Assembly (NCBI RefSeq): GCF_001865675.1 | Contig: NZ_CP011319.1 | Span: 6,389,541-6,453,540 of the forward strand | DNA: 64,000 nt | Reading direction: 5' to 3' | Source of the DNA: Janthinobacterium sp. 1_2014MBL_MicDiv | GTDB taxonomy: Bacteria; Pseudomonadota; Gammaproteobacteria; Burkholderiales; Burkholderiaceae_D | Shown: positions 9,701 through 18,077 of the stretch, piece by piece | How the letters are laid out: each line of letters starts with the position of its first letter | Position numbering within the stretch: the stretch's first letter is position 1 | The notes under the pieces: generated by a model | The model's input: the letters and a program-made list of their open reading frames with translations, nothing else | What the model was told of the DNA's origin: nothing | Databases searched by the model: none | Made by a program: the position numbers and the translations under genes

Positions 9701-10323
9701 AGCAGCACGGCGATCCACTCATTGTTGATGTCGCGCGTGAAGGCGCCCGCCGTGCCCCACAGCACGAAAAAGCCCAGCACGCCCACATACACGAGCAGCA
9801 TCGAGCGCGTGGTGGCCGCCAGCAGCATCAGCAGGGCGCCGATGAAGAGCAGGTTCGGGATCACCAGGACGGCGAAGCTCCACGCATACGTGTGCAGCGC
9901 AAACGCGCCCACGCGCTGCGGGTCGACCCAGGGCATCAGGGGACCGAGCATGGTGCCGAAGGCGATGCAGACAAAGATCGCCAGGCAGGCGACAAAGCCG
10001 GCGCCGAAGCGGCCGAACAGGTAGTCCCACTTGCGCATGGGCGTGGCGAACAGCATGTCGGCCATGCCGAAGTCGCTGTCGCGCAGCACGGCGCCGGCGA
10101 TGAAGACGGTGACGAGCAACATCGCCAGCAGGCTGAAGATCGCCAGCAGTTGCGCCACCACGGTGGGCGCATTGCGGTTGATGTTGCCGATGGCGCCGCC
10201 GATCTGGATCGAATCGCTGCTGGTGGCGCCAAAGGCCATCAGGGCCAGGATGACGGCAAATACCCACAGCAGCGGCTGTTTCAGCTGGTAGGCCAGGTCA
10301 AACTTGAAAAATTCCTTCCACAT
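6742..10323 (-). CDS. ABC-2 type permease fused to M1 family aminopeptidase-like domain
   Basis: This 1193-residue membrane protein has about a dozen hydrophobic segments in its first 580 residues, in two ABC-2-like blocks (from FKFDLAYQLKQPLLWVFAVI and again from RFDAAGVLKSLPFLVM). A C-terminal M1 metallopeptidase region follows, with zinc site HEMAHQWWGHQ and the downstream Glu in MESLAQYSALM. The usual GAMEN exopeptidase motif is replaced by YSEGIGFI, so classical aminopeptidase specificity is doubtful. The start is behind AAGGGG, 9 bp after the ABC ATPase stop, forming an operon. Fusions of this type are known in proteobacteria, but the substrate is not known to me. Confidence 0.9.
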   Translation of the reverse strand: MWKEFFKFDLAYQLKQPLLWVFAVILALMAFGATSSDSIQIGGAIGNINRNAPTVVAQLLAIFSLLAMLLVTVFIAGAVLRDSDFGMADMLFATPMRKWDYLFGRFGAGFVACLAIFVCIAFGTMLGPLMPWVDPQRVGAFALHTYAWSFAVLVIPNLLFIGALLMLLAATTRSMLLVYVGVLGFFVLWGTAGAFTRDINNEWIAVLLDPFGIRAFGRMTRYFTAAEANAGLPPLSGFLLANRLLWLGIAAVLFTATVLLFKPQRAGTGKRLFGQHKASADAAFAAAPSQLPRSVPAFTAATAWRQWWQILRFDAAGVLKSLPFLVMLLFGVANLIAGANVGKNMYGTAVYPMTHLMLQQISNSFSFLLIIIVTFYAGELIFKERQARIADVSDAMPVPNWVPLLAKCTALLGVIGGYLLVGVIAVIGFQLVKGGAPVELGLYLKGTLLGALAFVLMGLCALTLQVLANNKFIGYLLVILLMVAQAVLGMLHFEHKLYNFANLPAIQYSDMNGYGHFLTGWAWFALYWSLFTVALVMLAQAFWVRGLSAGWRARLRLAGQRLRGRTGAALGLVLLCWAGTGGWIFYNTNMLNQYETSDRTMDKQARYEKLYKQYKDLPQPKITDVQADVDIYPEQRKVLIKGHYVLQNKTGQALDTLRIQRDPELQTAWLNLPAHRVELDDRELGFSILKLAQPLAPGASLPLDFTVAVTHRGFTNSGAPNQVNLNGSFFNNQAYFPHFGYVQDMELIDRNERRKRGLGEPQRMAKREDASAYGNTVFGGEADWIHFDTTVSTSGDQIALAPGYLQKSWEQDGRRYYRYKMDQPMMPFFAYLSARWEVKKGDWRGMPIEIYFDRKHGYNTERMITSVQKSLDYYTTEFTPYQHKQVRILEFPGYQTFAQSFANTIPYSEGIGFIADLRDKDDIDYVFYVTAHEMAHQWWGHQVIGANVQGASMLMESLAQYSALMVMEKEYGRDKMRRFLRYELDRYLSGRGGEAIEEQPLARVEGQQYIHYNKGSLVFYRLRDEIGEAALNRALKRYLQDKGYQQAPFTTASELLAYIRAEAPQDKQALITDLFEKIVFYDNRVTQATAVQRKDGQWDVTVQLHLAKLESDGKGKESLRAYDEPVEIAIFARAPGAKEKDEKVLFTDKRVLQGSDPVLTITVKDKPFDVGVDPYNKMIDRVARDNRKEVSIH

Positions 10324-10332
10324 GGCGGCCCC

Positions 10333-11238
10333 TTACGCGGCGACTGCGGCCGGCGCGGCGGCGCCATGGCGGGCAGCGTTGTTCACGTGCAAGAAGTACA
10401 CGTCTTCCAGCGTCGCGGCAAATGGCGTGAAGCCGCTGTCGGGCTGGCTCTCGGCAAACACATTGATCTGCGGCTTGCCGCCCACCAGGCGCGTCGACAG
10501 CACATTGTGCGACTGCTGGTATTGCGCCAGTTCATCCGTGGTGACGCTGCGGCGCCAGACCTTGTTGCGCAAGGTGTCGATGGCCGCCTGCGGCTCGCCC
10601 TGCACCAGCACTTCGCCCTTGACGATCATGGCCATGCGCGGGCACAGGTCCGTCACGTCGGCCACGATGTGCGTCGACAGGATCACCACCACCTGCTCGC
10701 CGATCTTCGCCAGCAGGTTCAGGAAGCGGTTGCGTTCTTCCGGGTCCAGGCCGGCCGTCGGTTCATCGACGATCACCAGGCGCGGCGCGCCCAGCAGCGC
10801 CTGGGCGATGCCGAAGCGCTGGCGCATGCCGCCCGAATACGTGCTCAGGTTGCGCTTGCGCGCTTCCCACAGATTGGTCTGCTGCAACAGGGCGTGCACG
10901 GCGTCCTTGCGCGCGCCCTTTTCCGTCAAGCCTTTCAGGACGGCAAAGTGGTTGAGCAGGGTTTCCGCGCTGACCTTCGGATACACGCCGAAATCCTGCG
11001 GCAGGTAGCCGAGCTGGCGGCGCAGTTCTGTCTTGTCCTTGAGCACGTCGAGGCCATCGAAATGGATGCTGCCGCTATCGGGATCTTGCAGCGTGGCGAT
11101 GGTACGCATCAGCGAGGACTTGCCCGCGCCATTCGGTCCCAGCAAGCCGAACATTCCATTCGGAATGTCCAGGCTGACATTGTTGATGGCCTTGACGCCA
11201 TTGGCATACGTTTTGTTCAGCTGTTTGATCGATAGCAT
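10333..11238 (-). CDS. ABC transporter ATP-binding protein, partner of the M1-fused permease
   Basis: This 301-residue ATPase has Walker A GPNGAGKSS near residue 38, the signature YSGGMRQRFGIAQALLG, Walker B LVIVDEPTAGLD and a switch His in ILSTHIVADV. ATG 11238 is preferred because AGGAG lies about 10 bp upstream; a GTG three codons earlier sits too close to the same site. It is first in a two-gene operon with the ABC-2/M1 fusion. Together they should form an exporter or a membrane-protein-remodelling complex (inference). Confidence 0.92.
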   Translation of the reverse strand: MLSIKQLNKTYANGVKAINNVSLDIPNGMFGLLGPNGAGKSSLMRTIATLQDPDSGSIHFDGLDVLKDKTELRRQLGYLPQDFGVYPKVSAETLLNHFAVLKGLTEKGARKDAVHALLQQTNLWEARKRNLSTYSGGMRQRFGIAQALLGAPRLVIVDEPTAGLDPEERNRFLNLLAKIGEQVVVILSTHIVADVTDLCPRMAMIVKGEVLVQGEPQAAIDTLRNKVWRRSVTTDELAQYQQSHNVLSTRLVGGKPQINVFAESQPDSGFTPFAATLEDVYFLHVNNAARHGAAAPAAVAA

Positions 11239-11637
11239 GTGCAGCACTCTCCTGAGCTTGGGGTGAAAGCCGGCAGATGCATGTCTGCCGGTCTGTGCAA
11301 GGGGATCGCCCTTCTCGTCAACCGCGATGGCGGATGTTACTTAAAAACAATAATGTATCGTCAATTGGATAAAAAATAAGATGTTTGCGACAAGAGGCGA
11401 CAATGCGGGGATGAAATGCGGGAGAGCCGGCATGAATGACGCGGAGCCAGGATCACGCAGCGCATGCGTGTGCTCCTGGCCTGGGGCGGGACCGGTGACG
11501 CGCCGGCCGGCGCTTACAGCGAGCAAGCGGGCCTGCGGCGATGGTGTGATTCTGTTGAAATGCCGGCGCCGGGGGACTGGCGCCGTGGCCGGATCAGGCT
11601 TGCCGCGCTGTCGTGCGGAAAGCGGTGGCTGAAGGGG
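11239..11637. other. Leader and promoter region of the ABC/M1 operon
   Basis: This 399-bp space between two minus-strand genes has an AT-rich stretch at about 11340-11390. On the minus strand it contains a TTGACG (11359-11364) that could be a -35, but the -10 is unclear. A perfect palindrome lies at 11270-11291. The rest is GC-rich with no convincing gene. Confidence 0.45.
11270..11291. repeat. Perfect inverted repeat in the ABC/M1 operon leader
   Basis: CCGGCAGA-TGCATG-TCTGCCGG is a 22-bp perfect palindrome 32 bp before the ATPase start. It has no T-run, so it looks more like an operator or leader hairpin than a terminator. Confidence 0.6.
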
Positions 11638-12486
11638 TTAGAAGCGTACTTTCACATACGCCGACGGTCCCGTCAGGCGCACGTTCAAGTCCGCGTCGCG
11701 TTCGCTGTCGCGGTGCAGCTTGATTTTCGAGATGCCATAGTCGGCGACGAAGCCGATGTTTTTGAATGGAAACCACTCGACGCCGATATTGCCGCCATAA
11801 ATGTGGCCGTTGATGCGCCCGCCATTTTTCTTGATGCCCGACGCTTCCGCATACATGCGCAAGTCCGGCGTGAAGGCGTGGCGCCAGCCCACTTCCAGCA
11901 GCGGCGCGAATGCATGTTCGCCGATGGAATCGCGCGCCGTGGCCGTCTCGCCATTGACGACGCCGGTGGCCGTGCCGTTCAGGTTGGCATTATAGTAGGC
12001 GGCGCCCAGGCCGATGCCGAAGGTGTCGTTGCCGCTGCCGAGCCACCAGCGGTAGGACATCTTGGCCAGGTCCAGCTTCAGGTCCGCGTCCGCGGTGGCC
12101 GTGCCCGTGACGGGCTGGCCATTGATGGTGGTCTGGCCCGTCAGGGTGGGGGTGTAGGATTTGTCGTAGCGGTAGTAGTCGAATGCCAGGCCATGGTGGT
12201 CGCCGATCAGCAATTCGGCCTTGATGCGGGGTATCGTCGTGCGGCTGGGCTTCGATTCGGGCGCGTCGATGCGGCCAAACTCCGTGTCGGCACCGACATT
12301 GATGCGCGGATCGGCCGCGAAGGCGCCCACGGAAATGCTGACGCGGTCCAGGGTGGGCGACGGTTCCGCCCGTGCCGTGGCGGCGGCCGTGGCGACGCCC
12401 AATACGCCCAGCATCATGGCGCCGCGCAAGGCAAGGTGGTGCGGACGTGGGGGAGACAGGCGGGCGGACACGGACGTGGAAAACAT
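11638..12486 (-). CDS. Outer-membrane beta-barrel protein (OmpW/OprF-like fold), unknown function
   Basis: This 282-residue protein starts at ATG 12486, behind GAGGAG. A long signal sequence ends near ATARAEP. The mature protein is rich in alternating aromatic/hydrophobic strands (LAFDYYRYDKSY, MSYRWWLGSGNDTFGIGLGAAYY, LLEVGWRHAFTPDLRMYAEASG). It ends in Phe (SAYVKVRF), as expected for Bam-inserted outer-membrane barrels. No specific family was recognised. It is monocistronic and divergent from a GNAT gene. Confidence 0.75.
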   Translation of the reverse strand: MFSTSVSARLSPPRPHHLALRGAMMLGVLGVATAAATARAEPSPTLDRVSISVGAFAADPRINVGADTEFGRIDAPESKPSRTTIPRIKAELLIGDHHGLAFDYYRYDKSYTPTLTGQTTINGQPVTGTATADADLKLDLAKMSYRWWLGSGNDTFGIGLGAAYYNANLNGTATGVVNGETATARDSIGEHAFAPLLEVGWRHAFTPDLRMYAEASGIKKNGGRINGHIYGGNIGVEWFPFKNIGFVADYGISKIKLHRDSERDADLNVRLTGPSAYVKVRF

Positions 12487-12675
12487 GGATAACTCCTCAA
12501 GATAAAGTGAACACTGCCGCGACGCTGGGGCGGCCTGCATTGGACAGCAATGCAATGAGGAAATGGTAGCAATTGTTACTTTTAAATTACGTAGCCGCAC
12601 GGCCCAAGTGGCCGTCGGACTTGTCCTACCGCAGGTAAGCCGCCTGTAAAGACTGGTTATGAGAGGAGGTAAGCG

Positions 12676-13248
12676 ATGCAGGAAATCATGGAACTGGTCA
12701 CGCCGCGGCTGCTGCTGCGGCAATGGCGCGACAGCGACCTGGCGCCGTTCGCGGCCCTGAATGCCGACCCCCGCGTGATGGAATATTTTCCTTCCACGCT
12801 GTCGCGCGAGGCCAGCGATGCCATGGCGCGGCGCTGCGGCGACCTGATCGCGGGGCGGGGCTGGGGCTTATGGGCCGTGGCCTTGCGTGAAACCGATCGC
12901 TTCATCGGCATGACGGGGCTGCATATTCCCGACGCGCAATTGCCCTGTTCACCGTGCGTGGAAATCGGCTGGCGCCTGGCCTTCGATTACTGGGGACAAG
13001 GTTACGCGCAGGAAGCGGCGCAGGCCGCCCTGCGGGCAGCTTACGAACGCTTGCAGCTGCCGGAAATCGTCTCGTTCACGGCCTTGCCGAATCGGCGCTC
13101 GAGCGCGCTGATGGCGCGCCTGGGCATGCGCCGCGAAGCCGCCACGTTCGAGCATCCGGCCCTGCCGCCAGGGCACGCATTGCGTACGCATTGCCTGTAT
13201 CGCCTGACGCGCGCAGAATGGTGCGCAAGGGAGGGAGTTACGACATGA
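12676..13248 (+). CDS. GNAT N-acetyltransferase, RimJ/RimL type
   Basis: This 190-residue protein has the opening of the ribosomal-protein/small-molecule acetyltransferases (LVTPRLLLRQWRDSDLAPFAALNADPRVMEYFP). The acetyl-CoA region follows (IGWRLAFDYWGQGYAQEAAQAALRAAYE), then the late ALPNRRSSALMARLGMRRE block. The start has the strong site GAGGAGG. Its stop overlaps the next start (ATGA), so the two are co-transcribed. The substrate cannot be read from sequence. Confidence 0.9.
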   Translation: MQEIMELVTPRLLLRQWRDSDLAPFAALNADPRVMEYFPSTLSREASDAMARRCGDLIAGRGWGLWAVALRETDRFIGMTGLHIPDAQLPCSPCVEIGWRLAFDYWGQGYAQEAAQAALRAAYERLQLPEIVSFTALPNRRSSALMARLGMRREAATFEHPALPPGHALRTHCLYRLTRAEWCAREGVTT

Positions 13249-13988
13249 GAATCGCCGCCATATCCGATATCCACGGCAACCTGGACGCGCTTGACGCCGT
13301 GCTGGCCGACATCGCCCGGCGTGGCGTGGACGTGACCGTCAACCTCGGCGATATCGTCTCGGGCCATCTGCAGCCGCGCGCCACGGCGGCGCGCCTGATG
13401 GCGCTCGGCCTGCCGACCATCCGCGGCAACCACGAGCGCCAGCTGCTGGGCGATCCGGCCCGCATGGGCGTGTCGGACGCCTATGCGCGGGCACAACTGC
13501 TGCCGGAGCAACTCGCGTGGATAGACGCGCTGCCCGCCACCTTGCGCCTGCGCACAGACGTGCTGCTCGTGCATGGCACGCCAGGCAGCGACCTCGTGTA
13601 CTTTCTCGACACCGTCACGCCGCAGGGCAGCCGCGCCGCCACGCCGGACGAGGTAGCCACGCGTGCCGGCGACACTGACGCGGCGCTGATCCTGTGCGGC
13701 CACACGCACATGCCGCGCCAGGTGCGCCTGGCCGATGGCCGGCTGATCGTCAATCCGGGCAGCGTGGGCTTGCAGGCCTACGACGACGACCATGGCTATC
13801 CGCACCTGATGCAGAACGGCACGCCGCACGCGCGTTATGCGATCGCCGAACAGGACGCGCATGGCGGCTGGACGGCGCAGTGGCACGCGGTGCAATATGA
13901 CTGGGAAAAGGCGGCGCGGCTGGCGCTGGCCAACGGGCGGCCCGACTGGGTCAGGCCCTTGCGCACGGGCTTCGTCGGCGCCGCCTGA
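13245..13988 (+). CDS. Metallophosphoesterase, YfcE/MJ0936 family
   Basis: This 247-residue protein carries the calcineurin-like phosphoesterase motifs in order: SDIHGNLDALDAV (metal ligands D and H), LGDIVSGH, GNHERQL, VHGTPG and GHTHMPRQ, then NPGSVG. It should be a binuclear-metal phosphodiesterase or phosphatase. The start is fixed by the 4-bp ATGA overlap with the GNAT gene; an upstream in-frame extension to 12954 lies inside that gene. The physiological substrate is unknown. Confidence 0.92.
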   Translation: MRIAAISDIHGNLDALDAVLADIARRGVDVTVNLGDIVSGHLQPRATAARLMALGLPTIRGNHERQLLGDPARMGVSDAYARAQLLPEQLAWIDALPATLRLRTDVLLVHGTPGSDLVYFLDTVTPQGSRAATPDEVATRAGDTDAALILCGHTHMPRQVRLADGRLIVNPGSVGLQAYDDDHGYPHLMQNGTPHARYAIAEQDAHGGWTAQWHAVQYDWEKAARLALANGRPDWVRPLRTGFVGAA

Positions 13989-13994
13989 GATTGC

Positions 13995-14630
13995 TTAGCA
14001 GCTCGGCGCGCGCGTGACGGGCACGGGGACCAGCTCCGTCTTGCCTTCCCTGGCGATCACCTGGTTGATGCTGATGCTGCAGCGCTTGCCTTCCCACGAG
14101 AACGCGGCTTCGTAATCCTCGCCGGCGCGCGGCGTGAAGGTGATGTCGCCATGGCAGCTGGGCGATACCGTGTCATAGCGCACGCCGTTGGCCACGTAGA
14201 ACGGCGAGACATCCTGGAAGCCCAGGCGCAGGCTGCTCGGCTTATCGGCGGGAATCTCATATTCGCGGAAATACGCTTTCGAGAAAAAGCCATCCTTGCG
14301 TGCCAGGTTTTGCGACGTTTCCGTCTCCGCCATGCCCAGGCTGACATTGCTGACAGTACCGATCAGGGAGCCGAAGGCGGAACCCATGCCGCCGCTGGCC
14401 TTTTCCACGCCATCGCTGAACATGCCGCGGATGCAGCTGCTGTCGCGGTAGAGGAAGGCGGTGGCGCCATTCTGGCCGAACAGGCGCAGGCGGCTGATGG
14501 CGGAGGTTGCCGGGGCCGCTGGTGCGCTGGCCGCTTCGGTGGAGACGGCGGGCGCTGCGGTGTTGACGGCGTCCTGGGCAAAACTGGCGGCGCAACATAA
14601 CAGGGACAGCAGGAAAGCAGGTTTTTTCAT
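13995..14630 (-). CDS. Secreted hypothetical protein
   Basis: This 211-residue protein starts at MKKPAFLLSLLCCAASFA. The signal peptide is probably cut after ASFA; the two Cys do not form a normal lipobox. An Ala/Pro/Ser/Thr-rich linker follows, then a conserved-looking domain (LRLFGQNGATAFLYRDSSCIRG, PSSLRLGFQDVSPFYVANG) with paired Cys and a terminal Cys. No family was recognised. The ribosome site is weak, so the start is chosen for the signal peptide. It ends 90 bp before dctD on the same strand, at higher coordinate order reversed, and probably has its own promoter. Confidence 0.6.
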   Translation of the reverse strand: MKKPAFLLSLLCCAASFAQDAVNTAAPAVSTEAASAPAAPATSAISRLRLFGQNGATAFLYRDSSCIRGMFSDGVEKASGGMGSAFGSLIGTVSNVSLGMAETETSQNLARKDGFFSKAYFREYEIPADKPSSLRLGFQDVSPFYVANGVRYDTVSPSCHGDITFTPRAGEDYEAAFSWEGKRCSISINQVIAREGKTELVPVPVTRAPSC

Positions 14631-14720
14631 TGGCTTCAGAAAATTATCAAAAAGAAACAATATATACCATATAGCAATATTATGTTGTTCTTTTGCATAG
14701 GCCTGCCGCCCCGCGTTCGC

Positions 14721-16064
14721 CTAGCGGAACTCTTCCGCCACCAGGTTGTACTTCTGCATCTTGTGATACAGCGTCTGTTTCGGCAAGCCCAGCACGCTGC
14801 TCACTTCGCTGACGTTGCCGGAATATGCGCGCAGTTCCTGTTCGATCAACGCGCGTTCGAAGCCATTGACTTGCTCGGCCAGCGACAGGGGACTGGCCTG
14901 GCCGCCTGCCAGCAGGCTCGATGCGCCACCGGCGATGCCGAGCACGAAGCGGTCGGCGATATTGCGCAGTTCGCGCACGTTGCCGGGCCAGGAATGCGCC
15001 ATCAGGTTGCGCATCTGGGCGCTCGAGACGATGGGCGCGGCGCGGTTGTAGCGGGCCGCCGCGGCCAGCACGAAATGCTCGAACAGGATGGGAATGTCTT
15101 CGCGCCGTTCGCGCAGCGGCGGCAAATGCAGCACGATCAGGTTCAGGCGGTAGTACAGGTCGCTGCGGAATTTCTGCTGCTGCGACAAGTCTTCCAGGTC
15201 CAGCTTGGCCGCCGCGATGACGCGCACGTCGACGGGTGTGGGAATGTTCGAGCCCAGGCGTTCGATATAGCGCTCCTGCAGCACGCGCAGCAGTTTTACC
15301 TGCAGCGACAGGGGCAGGCTTTCGATTTCATCGAGGAAGAAGGTGCCGTGGTCCGCATGCTCGATCTTGCCCACCTGGCGCTTGGCCGCGCCCGTAAACG
15401 CGCCCGGCTCGTGGCCGAACACTTCGCTCTCGAAGATGCTTTCCGGTATCGCGCCGCAGTTGACGGCGACGAAGTTGTGCTTGCGGCGATGGCTGAAGTC
15501 ATGCAGGCAGCGGGCCACCATTTCCTTGCCCGTGCCCGTGTCGCCATAGATCAGCACGTCGGCCGGTTCGTTGGCAACGTCGAGGATCAGGCGCCGTATG
15601 TCGCGCATCGCCACGGAATTGCCCAGCAGGCGCGCTTCGATGCCGCCGCCGTCCTCGAGCTGGCGGCGCAGGCTGTGCACTTCCAGCATCAGGCGCCGCG
15701 TTTCCAGCGCGCGCAGGATGACGTCGACCAGCTGGTCCGAGGAATACGGCTTTTCGATGAAATCGTAGGCGCCCGTGCGCATGGCGTGCACGGCCATCGT
15801 GATGTCGCCGTGGCCCGTGACGAGGATCACCGGCAGGTGCGGATCGAGCGTTTTCACGGCTTGCAGCAGCTCGAGGCCGCTCATGCCGGGCAGGCGCACG
15901 TCGCTGACGACGATGCCGGGGAAATCCGGCGTCAGCAGTTTATAGGCCAGTTCGGCCGAGTGGAAGGCCAGCACGTCCAGGCCGGCCAGCTGCAGTGCCT
16001 GCTCGCTGCCTTCGCGTACGGTGGGGTCGTCCTCGACCAGCAAGACCTTCAAGCCGTCAAACAT
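14721..16064 (-). CDS. dctD: Sigma-54-dependent response regulator DctD
   Basis: This 447-residue NtrC-family activator has three parts. A receiver domain carries EDD near residues 11-13 and phosphoacceptor Asp55 in VVSDVRLPG. The AAA+ domain has Walker A GDTGTGKE (174-181) and the sigma-54 contact loop GAFTGA (221-226). The C-terminal Fis-type HTH is GNVSEVSSVLGLPKQTLYHKM. ATG 16064 is chosen for its AGGAGG site. It overlaps the end of dctB by 8 bp. It should activate dctA, whose sigma-54 promoter lies 4.7 kb away on the same strand (inference). Confidence 0.94.
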   Translation of the reverse strand: MFDGLKVLLVEDDPTVREGSEQALQLAGLDVLAFHSAELAYKLLTPDFPGIVVSDVRLPGMSGLELLQAVKTLDPHLPVILVTGHGDITMAVHAMRTGAYDFIEKPYSSDQLVDVILRALETRRLMLEVHSLRRQLEDGGGIEARLLGNSVAMRDIRRLILDVANEPADVLIYGDTGTGKEMVARCLHDFSHRRKHNFVAVNCGAIPESIFESEVFGHEPGAFTGAAKRQVGKIEHADHGTFFLDEIESLPLSLQVKLLRVLQERYIERLGSNIPTPVDVRVIAAAKLDLEDLSQQQKFRSDLYYRLNLIVLHLPPLRERREDIPILFEHFVLAAAARYNRAAPIVSSAQMRNLMAHSWPGNVRELRNIADRFVLGIAGGASSLLAGGQASPLSLAEQVNGFERALIEQELRAYSGNVSEVSSVLGLPKQTLYHKMQKYNLVAEEFR

Positions 16065-17964
16065 GTTTTTCCTCCTGCGTTGCAATCTGTAGTTCGATGG
16101 TGAAGATGGCGCCGCCGCCGGCGGCGTTTTCGGCGCGCAGCACGCCGCCGAACTGGCGCGTGATCTGTTCGGAAATGGCCAGGCCCAGGCCCAGTCCCAG
16201 CCCCTGCGGCTTGGTGGTGAAAAACGGTTCGAACAGGTGTTCGCACACTTCCGTCGACAGGCCAGGTCCCGTGTCGGCCACGTGGATCAGCACCTGTTCC
16301 CGCGTGCATTCGACGGACACGCGCAGGCTGCGCACGTCGCTGCCATTCATGGCGTCGAGCGCATTCGCATACAGGTTCACCAGCACCTGCTCGAGGCGGT
16401 TGCTTTCGCACATGGCGAAGATGTCTTCGGGCGGCAGATGCAGGCTGAAACGCACATTTTCAACCTGCAGGCGGCGCTCGACGAGGAACAGCGCGTTGCT
16501 GATCGCCGTGGGGATCGAGACGGAGGTCAGGCTGGTCGTCGACTTGCGCGCAAAAATCTTCAATTGTCCCGTAATGGTCCCCATCCTGGCCGCAATTTGC
16601 GAGATCTTCGCCAGGTTGCGCCGCGCGTCGTCGAGCCGTCCGCGCTCGAGCAGGATGACGGCATTGTCGGACATGGTACGCAGTGCCGTCAGCGGCTGGT
16701 TCAGCTCGTGCGTGATGCTGGCCGACATCTGCCCCAGCACGGCCATCTTGCCGGCCTGGAAAAGTTCGTTTTGCGTGATGTGCAGTTTTTGCTCGGCCTT
16801 GCTGCGCACCTCGATTTCCTGGCTCAGGCTTTGCGTCATGGCATTGAGTTCCGACGTGCGTTCCTCGACCATGGTTTCCAGGTTGTCGTAGGCGTGCTGC
16901 AAGTCTTCGCGGGCGCGCAATTTCTGCGCCACGGCCGCGCGCCGCTGGCGCAGGTAAAAGAACAGCAGCATGAAAAAGCCCAGCAGTACGCAGGAGAAGG
17001 CGGCCGCTGCGCGCGCGCTGGCCTTCGCCTGCGCCAGGTCGGACAGGTAAATGAAGGTCCAGTCGCGCGGCGACTTGAGTTTGATCTGCGTCATGACGCT
17101 GGAACTGGTCTTCGGCGGCGCGTCGGCCCGCTCCTGCTCGCGCACGCTGATGACGCGCGCGCCGTTGCCCAGCTGGCGGTCGGAGACGAAGGGAATCGCC
17201 GCCAGCTGCTTCGAGTAATACTGGCGCGTGCGGTTCAGTTCATCGACGATGGCAGGCGAGAGCGGGGCCAGCGTCTTGTATTTCCAGTCCGGCATGGAAC
17301 TGAGGAAGATCACGCCATGCTCGTCGGCCAGCATGACCTTGTCCGCGCCCTGCACCCAGCGTTTTTCCAGGTTTTCCAGGTTCACCTTGACCGTCGCCAG
17401 GCCCAGCATGCGGCCATTCTGGTAAATGCCATGGGCGAAGAAATAGCCGGGTTCCAGCCGCGTCGTGCCGACGCCATAGAAGCGCCCCGGCGTGCCGCGC
17501 AGGGCGTCCTGGGCATACGGGCGGAAGGCGATATTGTCACCGATGAAACTGTCCGGCTGCTGCCAGTTGCTGGCGGCCCGCGTGTTGCCGTCGAGGTTGC
17601 TGATGAAGATGGTCGACGATTTCGCCTGGGCATTCATTTGCTCCAGGTAATGGTTGACCGTGTCGACGAGCACGGGGTCTTCCGGGTGCTGCAGCAGGCG
17701 GATGACGTCGCGGTTCAGCTCCAGCGTCTTGGGCAGGAAGTCGTATTTTTCCAGCGCATTTTCCAGGCTGCTGACATACACCTCGAGGCGCTGCGCGCCG
17801 CTCGCCTGCAGCTTGCCGATGGCGATGCGTTCGGTCCAGAAATACACGAGCCAGACGGTGGCCAGGCAGGCGGCCAGCACCACGCCCCAGGCCAGCGTTT
17901 CGCGGCCCGACCGTTGCGACAGGCGCTGGCGCCAGGAAAGAGGTGGTTTGCTGCTGCTATTCAT
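16057..17964 (-). CDS. dctB: C4-dicarboxylate sensor histidine kinase DctB
   Basis: This 635-residue membrane kinase has TM1 at about 25-44 and a periplasmic dCache-type sensor at about 45-315 with the succinate-site-like block AFRPYAQDALRG. TM2 is at about 318-337. A coiled coil leads to the H-box ASITHELNQPLTALRTM (His419), then the N-box NLYANALDAM and G-boxes DTGPGLS and GLGLGLAIS. It phosphorylates DctD in response to external dicarboxylates. No HAMP is evident, as is usual for DctB. Confidence 0.94.
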   Translation of the reverse strand: MNSSSKPPLSWRQRLSQRSGRETLAWGVVLAACLATVWLVYFWTERIAIGKLQASGAQRLEVYVSSLENALEKYDFLPKTLELNRDVIRLLQHPEDPVLVDTVNHYLEQMNAQAKSSTIFISNLDGNTRAASNWQQPDSFIGDNIAFRPYAQDALRGTPGRFYGVGTTRLEPGYFFAHGIYQNGRMLGLATVKVNLENLEKRWVQGADKVMLADEHGVIFLSSMPDWKYKTLAPLSPAIVDELNRTRQYYSKQLAAIPFVSDRQLGNGARVISVREQERADAPPKTSSSVMTQIKLKSPRDWTFIYLSDLAQAKASARAAAAFSCVLLGFFMLLFFYLRQRRAAVAQKLRAREDLQHAYDNLETMVEERTSELNAMTQSLSQEIEVRSKAEQKLHITQNELFQAGKMAVLGQMSASITHELNQPLTALRTMSDNAVILLERGRLDDARRNLAKISQIAARMGTITGQLKIFARKSTTSLTSVSIPTAISNALFLVERRLQVENVRFSLHLPPEDIFAMCESNRLEQVLVNLYANALDAMNGSDVRSLRVSVECTREQVLIHVADTGPGLSTEVCEHLFEPFFTTKPQGLGLGLGLAISEQITRQFGGVLRAENAAGGGAIFTIELQIATQEEKHV

Positions 17965-18019
17965 AGTCTGGTGCCAACTTGCAAGAACCGACAGTATCGC
18001 ATCTTGATGTGTCTCAACA

Positions 18020-18052
18020 TAAAAAAAGCCGCCGGATGTGCATCCGGCGGCT
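18020..18052 (-). terminator. Terminator of the porin transcript
   Basis: The perfect 12-bp stem AGCCGCCGGATG/CATCCGGCGGCT (18027-18052) is followed on the minus strand by seven T. It lies 26 bp beyond repeat copy 1, so that repeat is carried in the porin 3' UTR. Confidence 0.88.
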
Positions 18053-18077
18053 CACGCTGTTATTTCACGGACCTCTC

